This document shows, piece by piece, positions 1 to 8,622 of a DNA stretch of 45,096 nucleotides. Source of the DNA: Planctomycetota bacterium (lineage in GTDB: Bacteria; Planctomycetota; Brocadiia; Brocadiales; Brocadiaceae); NCBI GenBank assembly GCA_016873155.1, contig VGXX01000006.1:1-45096 (forward strand). Direction: 5' to 3'. Both the position numbers and the translations under genes were made by a program. The notes beneath the pieces were generated by a model. That model made no database searches. It saw only the letters and a list, made by a program, of their open reading frames with translations, and had not been told where the DNA came from. Within the stretch, counting starts at the first letter, position 1. Each line of letters starts with the position of its first letter.

Positions 1-55
1 AAGAGGATATTTCATCCCTTTTGTGACCAAAAGTCATGGCCGTCTCATTTTGCAC

Positions 56-1169
56 TCATTTTTCCGTTCTGGTCCTGAATATCCCTTCCACCCTGACTGC
101 CTTGCCACTCTCATCACGCAAAAGAGCGCACGTCATTTCAGAAATAAACCGCTCGCCATTCTTCTTCTTACAATATGAAATACAGTCTTTCCTGATCCCT
201 TCCTTTTTCATCTTTTCAACGACCATCCTACGTTCATCAGGATTCACATAAATGTCCTTTACCTTCGTCTCTGTCAATTTCTGCTATAACCCCCCAGTTT
301 AACTCCGGCAACCACCTCCATACACCCAACACCAGGCGTCCCCTGTAATCTTTATATCCTTTTGCATTAAAGCCATTGTTAGCGGTAATACATTGTTTAA
401 CACCATCGGTCATTTCACCGGTTTCCGGATTGACTAATTTTAGTTCCAGGGCGCTCCTCTTTTTCACCAACCTCTTATCTTTCAAATGCGCAGAAAGTCT
501 TGATTCTGTAATCATGTATCCATCTTTGTTCACGAGATACGTCTCACCTGTCTTCCCCAGCCTGAGGCTTAACATCAGGCCGTTCAGCGTATCCACATCA
601 ATCCTCAGGGCAATAACACCGATTACGGCGCCATCCCTGTCTTTCAACGGCGCTGAAACGAACATCGTCGGCATGCCCAATTCCATCTCTCCGACTTCAT
701 TTAAAAGGGGAATTTCTGAGGGAATCACCCCTGATACAAAGGTATTCCCCTGTACCGCCTGCCTAAAATAATCCATTCCTGAAATATCAGGTATTCCGCC
801 TTCTTCTAATGTGGAAATGGTTACCAATCCTATATTATTACTTATCAGTATACCCCTCTAAACGTACTCAATCTTCGCCACCTCAAGGTATTGGAGGATA
901 TCCATATAATCCTTATCATCCCGTGTGATCTTTGCACACTTGACTATCAAAGGATTGCTGGCAATGACACGGGAGTCTTTCACCCGCTCACGCATCCAGT
1001 TGGTCACCAATTCTGATTGTTTATGGCCGATGCCGTCAAGGTTTCGTATCAGCACATCCTGGAGATCGGCTTGTACTCTTGGATAGGCTATGATCCTGAG
1101 CAGAATAAAGGGCAGTAGGGTAAATGCAATCAGTAAAAGAATGAGCCTGTTTTTAATCGAGATGTACAT
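56..1169 (-). pseudogene. Broken membrane sensor gene (dCache_1 + PAS remnant)
   Basis: A start ATG at 1169 follows a strong AAGGAGGAG ribosome site. The first 103 codons give one N-terminal membrane helix and the start of a periplasmic Cache sensor domain. An amber TAG then interrupts the frame at 854-856, and the same frame continues directly into a good dCache region (PLKDRDGAVIGVIALRID, GKTGETYLVNKDGYMI). The Cache part ends near LNWGVIAEIDRDE. Immediately after, in a different frame (56-277), comes a PAS-like tail (KDIYVNPDERR). The second membrane helix, any HAMP and the start of PAS are therefore missing, consistent with an internal deletion plus frameshift. No output domain (kinase, GGDEF or MCP) follows before the window edge. 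Intact relatives would be chemotaxis, histidine-kinase or cyclic-di-GMP receptors; which type this was cannot be told. Confidence 0.75.
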
Positions 1170-1280
1170 GTTCTCCTCCTTAATTTAACAGATTTGTTAA
1201 ATCCTAGAGCAGCATTGCTACAACCAAAGCAATGCAGACTTCGTCGTGATCTCAGTCGAACGATAAGGCAAGTAGCGTGT

Positions 1281-1342
1281 GGCAGGTGACAGGTGATGTT
1301 TTTTTCCCGCCACTCGCCATTCGACACCTGCCACTATTTCTA
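1281..1342. repeat. Palindromic repeat, copy upstream of the TonB receptor
   Basis: An imperfect inverted repeat has a GGCAGGTGACAGGTG left arm and a CACCTGCCACTATTTC right arm around a T-rich centre. A related element with the same end pattern (ACAGGTGAC ... CACCTGTC ... CACTATTTC) lies at 3801-3876, on the other side of the receptor gene. Confidence 0.6.
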
Positions 1343-1416
1343 AAGTGTGAACGGTAGTATACCTCTCTCTTGAGTATCTTACAAAATATATTTTTACATT
1401 TTTGGCAATAAACCCA

Positions 1417-1445
1417 TTGACAGTGCCTTGCAGATTTGATAATTT
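1417..1445 (+). promoter_or_regulatory. Sigma-70-like promoter for the TonB receptor
   Basis: A TTGACA -35 box (1417-1422), a 17-base spacer and TAATTT (1440-1445) stand about 80 bases before the GTG start. This is prediction from sequence only. Confidence 0.5.
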
Positions 1446-1524
1446 GTTGCGCCATTAAACAGGCGAAATTAACCGTGAAAACCAGCGTTTTTTCTAAATC
1501 CATTTTGAAAAGTATGAGAAGACA

Positions 1525-3744
1525 GTGACTTTTAATCTGCTGCATAACAAAAAGGGCGTGTGGAAGCATCTCGTCATCCTATCTTTCACATGTCACTTAT
1601 TTATCTTTTTCACCGTCTTTTTTGACTCATCCACAATCCTCGCCGAAGGCACGGAGACAACCCGCAAGGCAGAGATTTTACATGATCACGATGAGTACAT
1701 ACCTTGTACGGACACTTGTTTGACAGATGCCCAGATAACGGAGACCATCTGGTATGTGTTTAATGAGGAAGTAACCATTGCCACAAGACATGAAACCCCC
1801 ATCAGCAAGGCGCCTGGTATCATCACCGTAATTACGGCTGAGGAAATTAAAAATTCAGGGTATCGAACATTTACAGAAATTCTGAAAACCATACCCGGAT
1901 TTGAAATTCTGAAGAAGGGGGATTTGGGAATGTCCATCCCTGTTATACGGGGCGTTCAAAGTGAAAACAGGGTACGGGTGATGGTGAATGGCCATTTCAC
2001 GATAAATCCGGCAAGGGGTGGAATATTTGAAATGTTTGACGACTTCCCTGTAGAAAATATAAAAAGGATAGAGATTATCCGTGGACCAGGGTCTGCCGTG
2101 TATGGAGAAAACGCCTTTTTGGGGGTTATTAATATTGTTACTAAAGATGCTAAGGATACGGATGGAGTAAGGGTAAGCAGCGGTTACGGGAGCTATGACA
2201 CCTATGATGAAAATATTACCTTTGGGAAGACCTTTGGAAAACTGGAACTCTCCGGCATGGTCAGATACAGACAGACTGACGGCTTTGATGGGATTATTGA
2301 GAGTGACACACAGACATTAATGGATAACGCATTTTCAACTTCTGCATCGTTGTCGCCGAGGAGTGTATATGACGGCAGGCAAGAATATAACATGGAACTG
2401 AAAGCCAAATACGATGATTTCTACTTGAATGGATGGTATACCAATAAAAGAGCAGACACTTTTATTGGACCTCAATATGCCTTAACGGATGTATCTTTTT
2501 TTGAAATTGATTATGTATTTGGCGAGATTGGATACAAAAAGACGTATGAAGATAAACTTACAATACGTCCCAGGATTTATTATGACCAATTTGATGCGGA
2601 TAACCATATCAAGTCATTACCAGATGGCACCACATTACCCTTTGATACGGATGGAGACGGAGTAAGCGACACCTTTACAACCTATCCAAATGGGATTACT
2701 CAACGTCTTAAGGTGATTGAAAGAATAGCAGGTACAGAACTCCCCTTCGATTATGAATTATTCGATGGAAATATCTTTACACTGGGTGTGGAATACCGGT
2801 TAGTCAATCAAAGCCCAAAAAGCGCCTCATACAACTTTGATCCAGACACACTGGAGCCACTTGATTCCATGCAGAGTTTTACGGATACCTATCCATTTTT
2901 TGAAGAACATACCCGCCGGATATTGTCATTTTATTTACAGGATACGTGGGATATCACGGATACCTTAAATTTTACCGTAGGGATCAGGCACGACCGATAT
3001 AGCGATTTTGGCGAGGCAACCAGTCCCCGTGCAGGTTTGTCATGGGCATTCATGAAAAATGCATCGTTGAAGTTTCTTTACGGAGAGGCGTTTCGTGCTC
3101 CAAATTTTTTAGAAATGTTTACCCTTATCAAACCTTCAATTCAGGGAAATGAGGATTTAGACCCTGAACAAATCAGGACATACGAGGTGGGGTTAACTTA
3201 CCAGTTCAACAAACACATCACAAGCAGCATTAATTATTTTAACAATGACATAAAAGACCTTATTGTCCTCCGTACGCTGCCAACTGCCCAGGGTACTACA
3301 CGGTATGAAAACTATGGAGATGCGCACATTCAGGGCATAGAAACGGAGACCAAAATAGACATAACGAAAGGCAACTATGTCTTCATGAACTATACCTTCC
3401 AGAATCCGGAAGACAACGATGGGAATGACATGCCATTTGTTGCGCAGCACTTTGGCAATTTTGGCGTAAATACACACTACTGGAAATACATCAACACCAA
3501 CCTGAGCACATTCGTCAGCGGGAGGCGTTCTAGGGAAGATGACGACACAAGGAGTAACCTGCCGTCCTATGCACTCCTGAATCTTTCGGTTACCGGGAAA
3601 GACTTTTTTAAGACCATGGAGGTGCAGGGCACGGTATATAACCTGCTCGATAAGGACTATAGCGACCCTGGACCTACTTCAATTCCAAACGATTTACCCC
3701 GCCCCGGCCGCACGTTTTTTGTGGGATTGAGCTATCAGTTTTAG
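1525..3744 (+). CDS. TonB-dependent outer-membrane receptor
   Basis: This is an outer-membrane beta-barrel receptor that imports a scarce ligand (siderophore, cobalamin or metal chelate) using TonB energy. The GTG-started 739-residue product has a signal-like hydrophobic N-terminus (about residues 14-40). A plug domain follows at about 80-190, with the typical stretch RIEIIRGPGSAVYGENAF followed by GVINIVTK. A long barrel ends in an aromatic residue (SYQF), as required for outer-membrane insertion. Late barrel motifs such as FRAPNFLEMF and LDPEQIRTYEVG are typical of the family. A DTDGDGVSD segment near residue 374, probably in an extracellular loop, resembles a calcium-binding loop. It stands alone, with no TonB/ExbBD or periplasmic partner nearby, so the substrate cannot be assigned. 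The efflux locus downstream hints at metals, but that is only proximity. Confidence 0.93.
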   Translation: MTFNLLHNKKGVWKHLVILSFTCHLFIFFTVFFDSSTILAEGTETTRKAEILHDHDEYIPCTDTCLTDAQITETIWYVFNEEVTIATRHETPISKAPGIITVITAEEIKNSGYRTFTEILKTIPGFEILKKGDLGMSIPVIRGVQSENRVRVMVNGHFTINPARGGIFEMFDDFPVENIKRIEIIRGPGSAVYGENAFLGVINIVTKDAKDTDGVRVSSGYGSYDTYDENITFGKTFGKLELSGMVRYRQTDGFDGIIESDTQTLMDNAFSTSASLSPRSVYDGRQEYNMELKAKYDDFYLNGWYTNKRADTFIGPQYALTDVSFFEIDYVFGEIGYKKTYEDKLTIRPRIYYDQFDADNHIKSLPDGTTLPFDTDGDGVSDTFTTYPNGITQRLKVIERIAGTELPFDYELFDGNIFTLGVEYRLVNQSPKSASYNFDPDTLEPLDSMQSFTDTYPFFEEHTRRILSFYLQDTWDITDTLNFTVGIRHDRYSDFGEATSPRAGLSWAFMKNASLKFLYGEAFRAPNFLEMFTLIKPSIQGNEDLDPEQIRTYEVGLTYQFNKHITSSINYFNNDIKDLIVLRTLPTAQGTTRYENYGDAHIQGIETETKIDITKGNYVFMNYTFQNPEDNDGNDMPFVAQHFGNFGVNTHYWKYINTNLSTFVSGRRSREDDDTRSNLPSYALLNLSVTGKDFFKTMEVQGTVYNLLDKDYSDPGPTSIPNDLPRPGRTFFVGLSYQF

Positions 3745-3800
3745 TATGCTGCAACCAGAATAATTCGTAGCTCAGCATAGCCGTTGCCAAAGAAGATAAG

Positions 3801-3876
3801 ACAGGTGACGGGTGGCGCGTGACGAGTGACGAGAAAAAACGTCGCTCGTCACCTGTCAGACGTCACTATTTCCAAA
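3801..3876. repeat. Palindromic repeat, copy downstream of the TonB receptor
   Basis: The left arm ACAGGTGACGGGTG and right arm CTCGTCACCTGTC enclose GACGAGAAAAAACGTCG. It shares its ends, including the CACTATTTC tail, with the element at 1281-1342. Confidence 0.6.
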
Positions 3877-3997
3877 TTTTCGTACCATACTATACCTCTG
3901 GGCAAGGTCGGTAAAGTGCGAAGCCCAGAACTGCGGGGCGGAGATTCCGCAGGTGAGGAGTATTTGGCTCTGTAAAAAACTGCGGAGAAAACGGCCA

Positions 3998-4732
3998 ATG
4001 AAATATAAAGTGACACCCGTAGCGCAGGCTTCCAGCCTGCATAAAAAAGATGCAGATGAAAAAAGCAGGCAAGATGCCTGCGCTACGAATGCTAACGCTA
4101 CAGATAACCGTCTCGTTTCAGGAATCCACCATCGTGGGTATCTTCCGCACTTTAAAAGGGAAGAAGGTACCTATTTTGTCACCTTCCGTCTGGCGGGAAC
4201 CCTCCCACAGTCCGTTCTGACACAAATCGAAGCAGAACGCAAAGGGCATGAAAACAGAGCGAAAAACGGAAAAACAACCAGCAAAGAGGTAGGACATTGG
4301 AATGCTTTAGATGCAGATAGAATAGATGCCTTTCTTGATTCCGGGTACGGCGAATGCTGGCTAAAACGAGACGATATCGGGAAGTTGGTCGCCGATGCGC
4401 TCTGTTATTTTGACGACGAGCGTTACAAACTGCTTGCATGGGTAGTGATGCCAAACCATGTTCATGCAGTTCTCACGCCAAAATGGTCCCACACGTTAAG
4501 TTCCATTCTCCATAGCTGGAAGTCGTTTACAGCGAACAAGGCGAATAATATTCTGGGACGGGAAGGTCAATCGTTCTGGCAGCGCGAGTCCTATGATCAT
4601 CTTGTCCGGGATGAGGAGGATTTTATCCGTGTCTGCAATTACACCGTGAATAATCCTGTAAAGGCGGGGTTATGCCAGAAGGCTGAAGACTGGGCGCTAA
4701 GCAGCACCTATGAAGGGAGGAACATCTCGTAG
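3998..4732 (+). CDS. REP-associated tyrosine transposase (RAYT, Y1/IS200-like)
   Basis: This is a single-strand DNA transposase-like protein that processes and may spread REP palindromes. The HUH motif is visible (PNHVHAVL), the catalytic tyrosine is probably in WQRESYDHLVRDEEDF, and the family tail YTVNNPVKAGL follows. The ATG at 3998 has GGAGAAAA upstream; the frame stays open to a GTG at 3953. There is no ATG, GTG or TTG in frame between 4086 and the conserved HHRGYLPHF start of the domain. Translation therefore has to run through the REP pair at 4019-4086, giving the N-terminal stretch QASSLHKKDADEKSRQDACA. The stop codon TAG is itself part of the GTAG tetranucleotide that opens the second REP pair at 4729. 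Length is typical of RAYTs plus about 30 repeat-coded residues. Confidence 0.9.
   Translation: MKYKVTPVAQASSLHKKDADEKSRQDACATNANATDNRLVSGIHHRGYLPHFKREEGTYFVTFRLAGTLPQSVLTQIEAERKGHENRAKNGKTTSKEVGHWNALDADRIDAFLDSGYGECWLKRDDIGKLVADALCYFDDERYKLLAWVVMPNHVHAVLTPKWSHTLSSILHSWKSFTANKANNILGREGQSFWQRESYDHLVRDEEDFIRVCNYTVNNPVKAGLCQKAEDWALSSTYEGRNIS
4019..4086. repeat. REP pair (BIME) inside the RAYT 5' end
   Basis: GTAG, hairpin GCAGGCTTCCAGCCTGC, an A-rich linker, hairpin GCAGGCAAGATGCCTGC, then GC and CTAC. GTAG/CTAC ends next to hairpins are the known recognition layout of RAYT enzymes. Nearly identical to 4729-4798. Confidence 0.88.
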
Positions 4733-4798
4733 CGCAGGCTTCCAGCCTGCATAAAAAGAAAATATGTATGAAAAAAGCAGGCAGGATGCCTGCGCTAC
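4729..4798. repeat. REP pair (BIME) directly after the RAYT
   Basis: Same layout as 4019-4086: GTAG, hairpin GCAGGCTTCCAGCCTGC, linker, hairpin GCAGGCAGGATGCCTGC, GC, CTAC. Its first bases supply the stop codon of the transposase. The rest of the gap to 4945 is AT-rich and holds only a weak AAAATAC-AAGC-GTATTTT hairpin near 4854. Confidence 0.88.
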
Positions 4799-4945
4799 GG
4801 ATGCTGATTGCCTGCCACCGTATGAATTTTTCAAAAAGCTGCCATGCAGCAAAAATACAAGCGTATTTTTATTTGCTTTAAAACGGATTGTTGTTTATCA
4901 TAAAGCAGAAGCTTTACGTATAGCAGTCACTAATTGATAAAAAAG

Positions 4946-5305
4946 ATGAATACAACTATTTTCTTAAAGAAGGCATTTATAGGTATCCTGGCAATATGGT
5001 TTCTCCTGTGCATATTACCGGGCGATTGTTTAGTTCTGGGTTGTGCAGAAAAGGATTCATTCCATTGCGGTGAAAGGGAATCTTCCGTTTTATCACATAA
5101 TGACGACTGTTCCTCCATTCCCACTGATGATCCATGTTGCCCAAATTGTTGTGTACTCTGTGCCAACAATTTAGTCCTGTATGTATTCCAAGACTCTTCA
5201 TTCGCTTTGACGAATACCTCCAGTCGGCTTAAAACACAGCCTTTTAATCATTTCAAAAACGTCTTCCAGACGATCATTTACCATCCACCTCGTTTGACCG
5301 CATAA
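4946..5305 (+). CDS. Cys-rich small exported protein ahead of metal efflux genes
   Basis: A predicted 119-residue protein with one hydrophobic N-terminal segment (about residues 10-28), likely a signal peptide or anchor. After it come about eleven cysteines and a few histidines, dense in DDCSSIPTDDPCCPNCCVLC, and the protein ends in YHPPRLTA. I chose the ATG at 4946; a TTG at 4934 is also in frame. Placement just before an efflux operon, the Cys/His content and a PPR-type C-terminus recall small periplasmic metal-binding or regulatory peptides of the CzcI kind. That is inference: I do not recognise a defined family. Confidence 0.6.
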   Translation: MNTTIFLKKAFIGILAIWFLLCILPGDCLVLGCAEKDSFHCGERESSVLSHNDDCSSIPTDDPCCPNCCVLCANNLVLYVFQDSSFALTNTSSRLKTQPFNHFKNVFQTIIYHPPRLTA

Positions 5306-5504
5306 CACATTCCACGGTTAGTTTTCCACGGAAATAACCTAAGTAAGTATTAATTAGAGCAGCCACTGGCTGTAGTCTGCATATGATGAAGGAATAGAAA
5401 GTTTGCCCCAGCTCAAACATTTTCTATAAAAACCCTGTTTACGCAAAAACTACAGTAAACGTCTTAAATAAGTTTACATCCGTGTTTCATTACGAGCGGA
5501 GTTG

Positions 5505-5560
5505 ATACAACCCCCTGAATCCCCCTTTGTTAAACCAGGGGGACTTAGGAGGTTGTAAGA
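5505..5560. repeat. Dispersed palindrome (ACAACCCCCTGA type) before czcC
   Basis: ACAACCCCCTGAATCCCCC pairs imperfectly with GGGGGACTTAGGAGGTTGT. The same element type forms the arms of the repeat at 26602-26705. The rest of the 5306-5625 gap holds only a short CAGCC-ACT-GGCTG hairpin near 5361; I see no gene. Confidence 0.7.
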
Positions 5561-5625
5561 GATTATTTCGGCGTTTAAATTATCCGTGGTAAACCGTTTT
5601 ATATTTTATAGCGAAAGGTTTTGTT

Positions 5626-6960
5626 ATGGATACCTATTTTCACTTTATACCCAATCTTCGGATATACAGATTTATATTCCTTATTGCGACAACCTGCTTA
5701 TCCGTTTATTTACCGTGCCTTCAGGTAATAATTCTTGGAAACGATTCTCAAATCAGGGCCGTGGACAAGGACAACCAACCTGTACACAAGAAAATTACGC
5801 TCGAAGAAGCCCTTAAGATAGCCATTGAAAAAAACCCGCAATTGCAGTCTACAAGGGATCAGATAGATGCAGCCATTGGCTCATTACGACAGTCAAAGCT
5901 GTATCCAAATCCCGTCTTGGAACTTCTAGCCGAGGAAATGCCGAGCAGTGAACTTGGATTGAATCAGAGTCAAAATCTTGTTGGTATAACTCAGCCCATC
6001 ATTACAGGCGGCAAAAGAGGACTTGGAATAAAAGTAAGTGAGAAATCAAAAGAGAAAAACGAATTAGAACGTGATACCGTTCTACTGGCCGTTATAGCCG
6101 ACACAAAGAAGGCATTTTATAAAGTCGTGGCTGACCAGGAAGGTTACGCCATTGCAAAGAAGGTGGAAGAAATTGCAAAAGGCATTTATGAGAGCGAGAA
6201 AGTCAGGTTTGATGCGGGCGAGGTGGCTATTACGAACGTGCTCAGGGCAGAGGTGGAATTATCAAAGGCAAGAAATTCTGTATCCAATGCCGAAGGCAAT
6301 CTCCAAAACTCTATAAAGGAATTGCAGACGGTGATGGGCATTCCGGAGGAAACCGTCAATGGCGTGATGGGAAAACTCTTAACGAAACCTGGAGAACTAT
6401 CGCTTCATGAACTTGAATTGAATATGAAAAGTAATCAACCATTCCTTAAGGCATCAAAGAAGAATATCGAAATAGCAGAAACACAATTGACGCTGGAAAA
6501 AAGACTGGCCATACCAGACATCAATGTATCGGCAGGCTATAAACGGCTTTCACTGGAAAACGTGGATACCGTTCAGATGGGCATTGAGATACCTGCCCCA
6601 TTTTTTAATCGCAACCAGGGCAATATACAGAAAGGCAAGGCGCTTTCAAGAAAGGCGAAAAATGAGAACTTGTCTGTTTACAATGAGTTGCTTTTTCAGT
6701 TAAAAAAGAATTTCAACTCATACAATGTGGAACGCAGGCGTGTCGTTGAATTCAGAGATAAGATACTGCCCAGGGCAGAAGAATCTCTAAAATTGATAGA
6801 AAGGGGATACAAAGAAGGTGAGTTCAATTATATAGACCTGCTGGACGCCCAGAGGACATGGGCTGAAACGAGGATTTCATATATAGAATCCCTGAAAAAT
6901 TTAAATCTGCTCATTGCGGATATTGAAAGACTGGCAGTGATTAAGATAGAAGGGCAATGA
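5626..6960 (+). CDS. Outer-membrane efflux channel, CzcC/CusC (TolC) family
   Basis: This is the outer-membrane channel of a three-part heavy-metal exporter. The 444-residue product has a hydrophobic N-terminus (about residues 15-38) and two OEP repeats rich in long helices. Typical family phrases are KITLEEALKIAIEKNPQL at the start of the first repeat and EGEFNYIDLLDAQRTWAETR in the second. The ATG at 5626 is preceded by GCGAAAGG. Its stop overlaps the start of the next gene by four bases (ATGA), so the two are co-translated. Metal specificity cannot be read from this subunit. Confidence 0.92.
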   Translation: MDTYFHFIPNLRIYRFIFLIATTCLSVYLPCLQVIILGNDSQIRAVDKDNQPVHKKITLEEALKIAIEKNPQLQSTRDQIDAAIGSLRQSKLYPNPVLELLAEEMPSSELGLNQSQNLVGITQPIITGGKRGLGIKVSEKSKEKNELERDTVLLAVIADTKKAFYKVVADQEGYAIAKKVEEIAKGIYESEKVRFDAGEVAITNVLRAEVELSKARNSVSNAEGNLQNSIKELQTVMGIPEETVNGVMGKLLTKPGELSLHELELNMKSNQPFLKASKKNIEIAETQLTLEKRLAIPDINVSAGYKRLSLENVDTVQMGIEIPAPFFNRNQGNIQKGKALSRKAKNENLSVYNELLFQLKKNFNSYNVERRRVVEFRDKILPRAEESLKLIERGYKEGEFNYIDLLDAQRTWAETRISYIESLKNLNLLIADIERLAVIKIEGQ

Positions 6961-8441
6961 TGAAGAACAAAAGGACTTATTCATGTTTACAAATCTTTAA
7001 CATACGATGGATCTATTTTACGATTATTCTTTTATTCGTTGGATTCTTTTCCATAAAGGTTGTTGCCGCAAAACAAAAACAGGATAATTGCCAGGAGTCA
7101 CAATGTACCAAGGGCGATGAAAATGTTATTATGAAGGATACTGGCAACAAAACAACCTCTAAAGGTGAGATTCTTCGCTCCGCTCAGAATGACAGTGGGC
7201 AAGAAATTCAGAAGGACAAGGCAAAGGTATTTTCAAGTGAGATATGCCCTGAACATGGTGTTCCAGAAAGCGAATGTTCCTTGTGTAACCCTACTATTAA
7301 AACCAATAGTTATGAGGAACTCTTAAAAAAACAATGTGAACACAATGTTCCGGTAATCGAATGTGACGGTTGCCGCCATGAGGTTGGTGTCGTCAAGGTC
7401 GATAAGTCAATTATAGGAGAAATTATTACTATCAAGGATGTCGAGTTGTTAAACATTGGCGTTACGCTCAAGGCAACTGGTGAAGTAGGACCTAATCAAA
7501 ATCGCTTTGTTGTTGTTTCGCCGAGGATGCCAGGGGTAGCCAAAGAGGTTTTTGTGGACTGGGGGGATCGTGTAAAGAAGGGACAGGTATTAGCTATATT
7601 GGATAGTATAGAACTGGGACAGGCAAGGGCGGATTATAAGAAGGCAAAGGCTATGCTTAAACTTGCCAAAAAGAACTATCAAAGGGAAAAGTCCCTTTAC
7701 CGGCAAAACATCTGCTCCAAAAAACAGTTTTTAGAAGCAGAAACTGATTATGAACAGGCTCAGATAGAATTGAAGGCATTAAGGGAGAGATTAAAACTCA
7801 TGGGGTTGCATGAGAATAGCATGCTCAATGCACCGGAGGGAAATGTATCTTCGCTATTTACTATTGCAGCCCCCTTCGATGGTACGGTGATTGAAAAAAA
7901 GGTGGCTGTTGGTGAACTCAAGGATGCCTTTACCCCCATTGTCACCATTTCTGACCTTACCCACATATGGGTGTGGTTTGATATTTACGAAAAAGACATT
8001 ACAAAAGTTAAGGTGGGAAATAAGGTCATCATATCCGTTGCCTCTTATCCAGATGAACAATTTGAAGGGCTTGTTACGTATATTGGAGCAACGGTGAATG
8101 AAAAGACACGCACGGTGAAGGTTCGGGCGGAAGTTGACAATCGTCATGAAAAACTGAAACCAGGTATGTTTGCTAAGGTACTGCTCCTTGTAGAAACAGG
8201 AAACGATTCACCTGTTGTACCCGAAGAAACGGTTCAAACAGACGGACAAAAACACTTTGTCTTTGTGCCCCTCAAGGAAGGATACTTCTTAAGGCGAAAT
8301 GTGGTCATTGGTGCGCGGGTAGATGGCCATGTAAAGGTTATTAGTGGCTTAAATAGGAATGAACGTGTAGTCGTCAAGGGCAGCTTCTTACTCAAGTCTG
8401 AACTCATGAAGGAAAAGTTTGGGGAGGGTTGTGCAGACTAA
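6957..8441 (+). CDS. Periplasmic adaptor of heavy-metal efflux, CzcB/CusB (HlyD) family
   Basis: This is the membrane-fusion protein linking the RND pump to the outer channel. It has one N-terminal membrane segment (about residues 18-37). Two small Cys/His motifs of a type common in metal-efflux adaptors follow: CPEHGVPESECSLC at 97-110 and CEHNVPVIECDGC at 127-139. Then come a barrel-sandwich/lipoyl region (PGVAKEVFVDWGDRVKKGQV), a helical hairpin (about 220-280) and a beta-barrel (IAAPFDGTVIEKKVAVGE). Residues 70-81 (GEILRSAQNDSG) look like the translation of a dispersed repeat rather than native protein. The ATGA overlap with the upstream gene shows coupling; czcA follows after 181 bases of repeat-rich DNA. 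Confidence 0.92.
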   Translation: MMKNKRTYSCLQIFNIRWIYFTIILLFVGFFSIKVVAAKQKQDNCQESQCTKGDENVIMKDTGNKTTSKGEILRSAQNDSGQEIQKDKAKVFSSEICPEHGVPESECSLCNPTIKTNSYEELLKKQCEHNVPVIECDGCRHEVGVVKVDKSIIGEIITIKDVELLNIGVTLKATGEVGPNQNRFVVVSPRMPGVAKEVFVDWGDRVKKGQVLAILDSIELGQARADYKKAKAMLKLAKKNYQREKSLYRQNICSKKQFLEAETDYEQAQIELKALRERLKLMGLHENSMLNAPEGNVSSLFTIAAPFDGTVIEKKVAVGELKDAFTPIVTISDLTHIWVWFDIYEKDITKVKVGNKVIISVASYPDEQFEGLVTYIGATVNEKTRTVKVRAEVDNRHEKLKPGMFAKVLLLVETGNDSPVVPEETVQTDGQKHFVFVPLKEGYFLRRNVVIGARVDGHVKVISGLNRNERVVVKGSFLLKSELMKEKFGEGCAD

Positions 8442-8450
8442 TCTTTTGGC

Positions 8451-8475
8451 GGGTTCAGGTTTACAACCCGAACTC
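8451..8475. repeat. GGTTCA-type palindrome, copy 1
   Basis: An imperfect hairpin with outer GGGTTC and GAACTC arms, just after czcB. The least regular member of the family also found at 8540, 12251, 25184 and 25265. Confidence 0.6.
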
Positions 8476-8539
8476 ATAATTTTATTCGGACAATAGCGTT
8501 TTGTACAATATGATGACGAAATTAACCATATAAAACATA

Positions 8540-8564
8540 GGGTTCAAGTTACAAACTTGAACCC
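8540..8564. repeat. GGTTCA-type palindrome, copy 2
   Basis: Outer arms GGGTTCA and TGAACCC, inner triplets AGT and ACT; a perfect stem around a short centre. It lies in the czcB-czcA gap. Confidence 0.75.
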
Positions 8565-8622
8565 GCTATGGGGTCTCAGGGGCAAGTGTCTTTGCGACAA
8601 AAAGTCGCCGAAGGCCTAATTT

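Noticed and set aside
853-857. TAG in the sensor gene as pyrrolysine
   Set aside because: No reason to expect Pyl in this kind of protein, and the gene has a second lesion.
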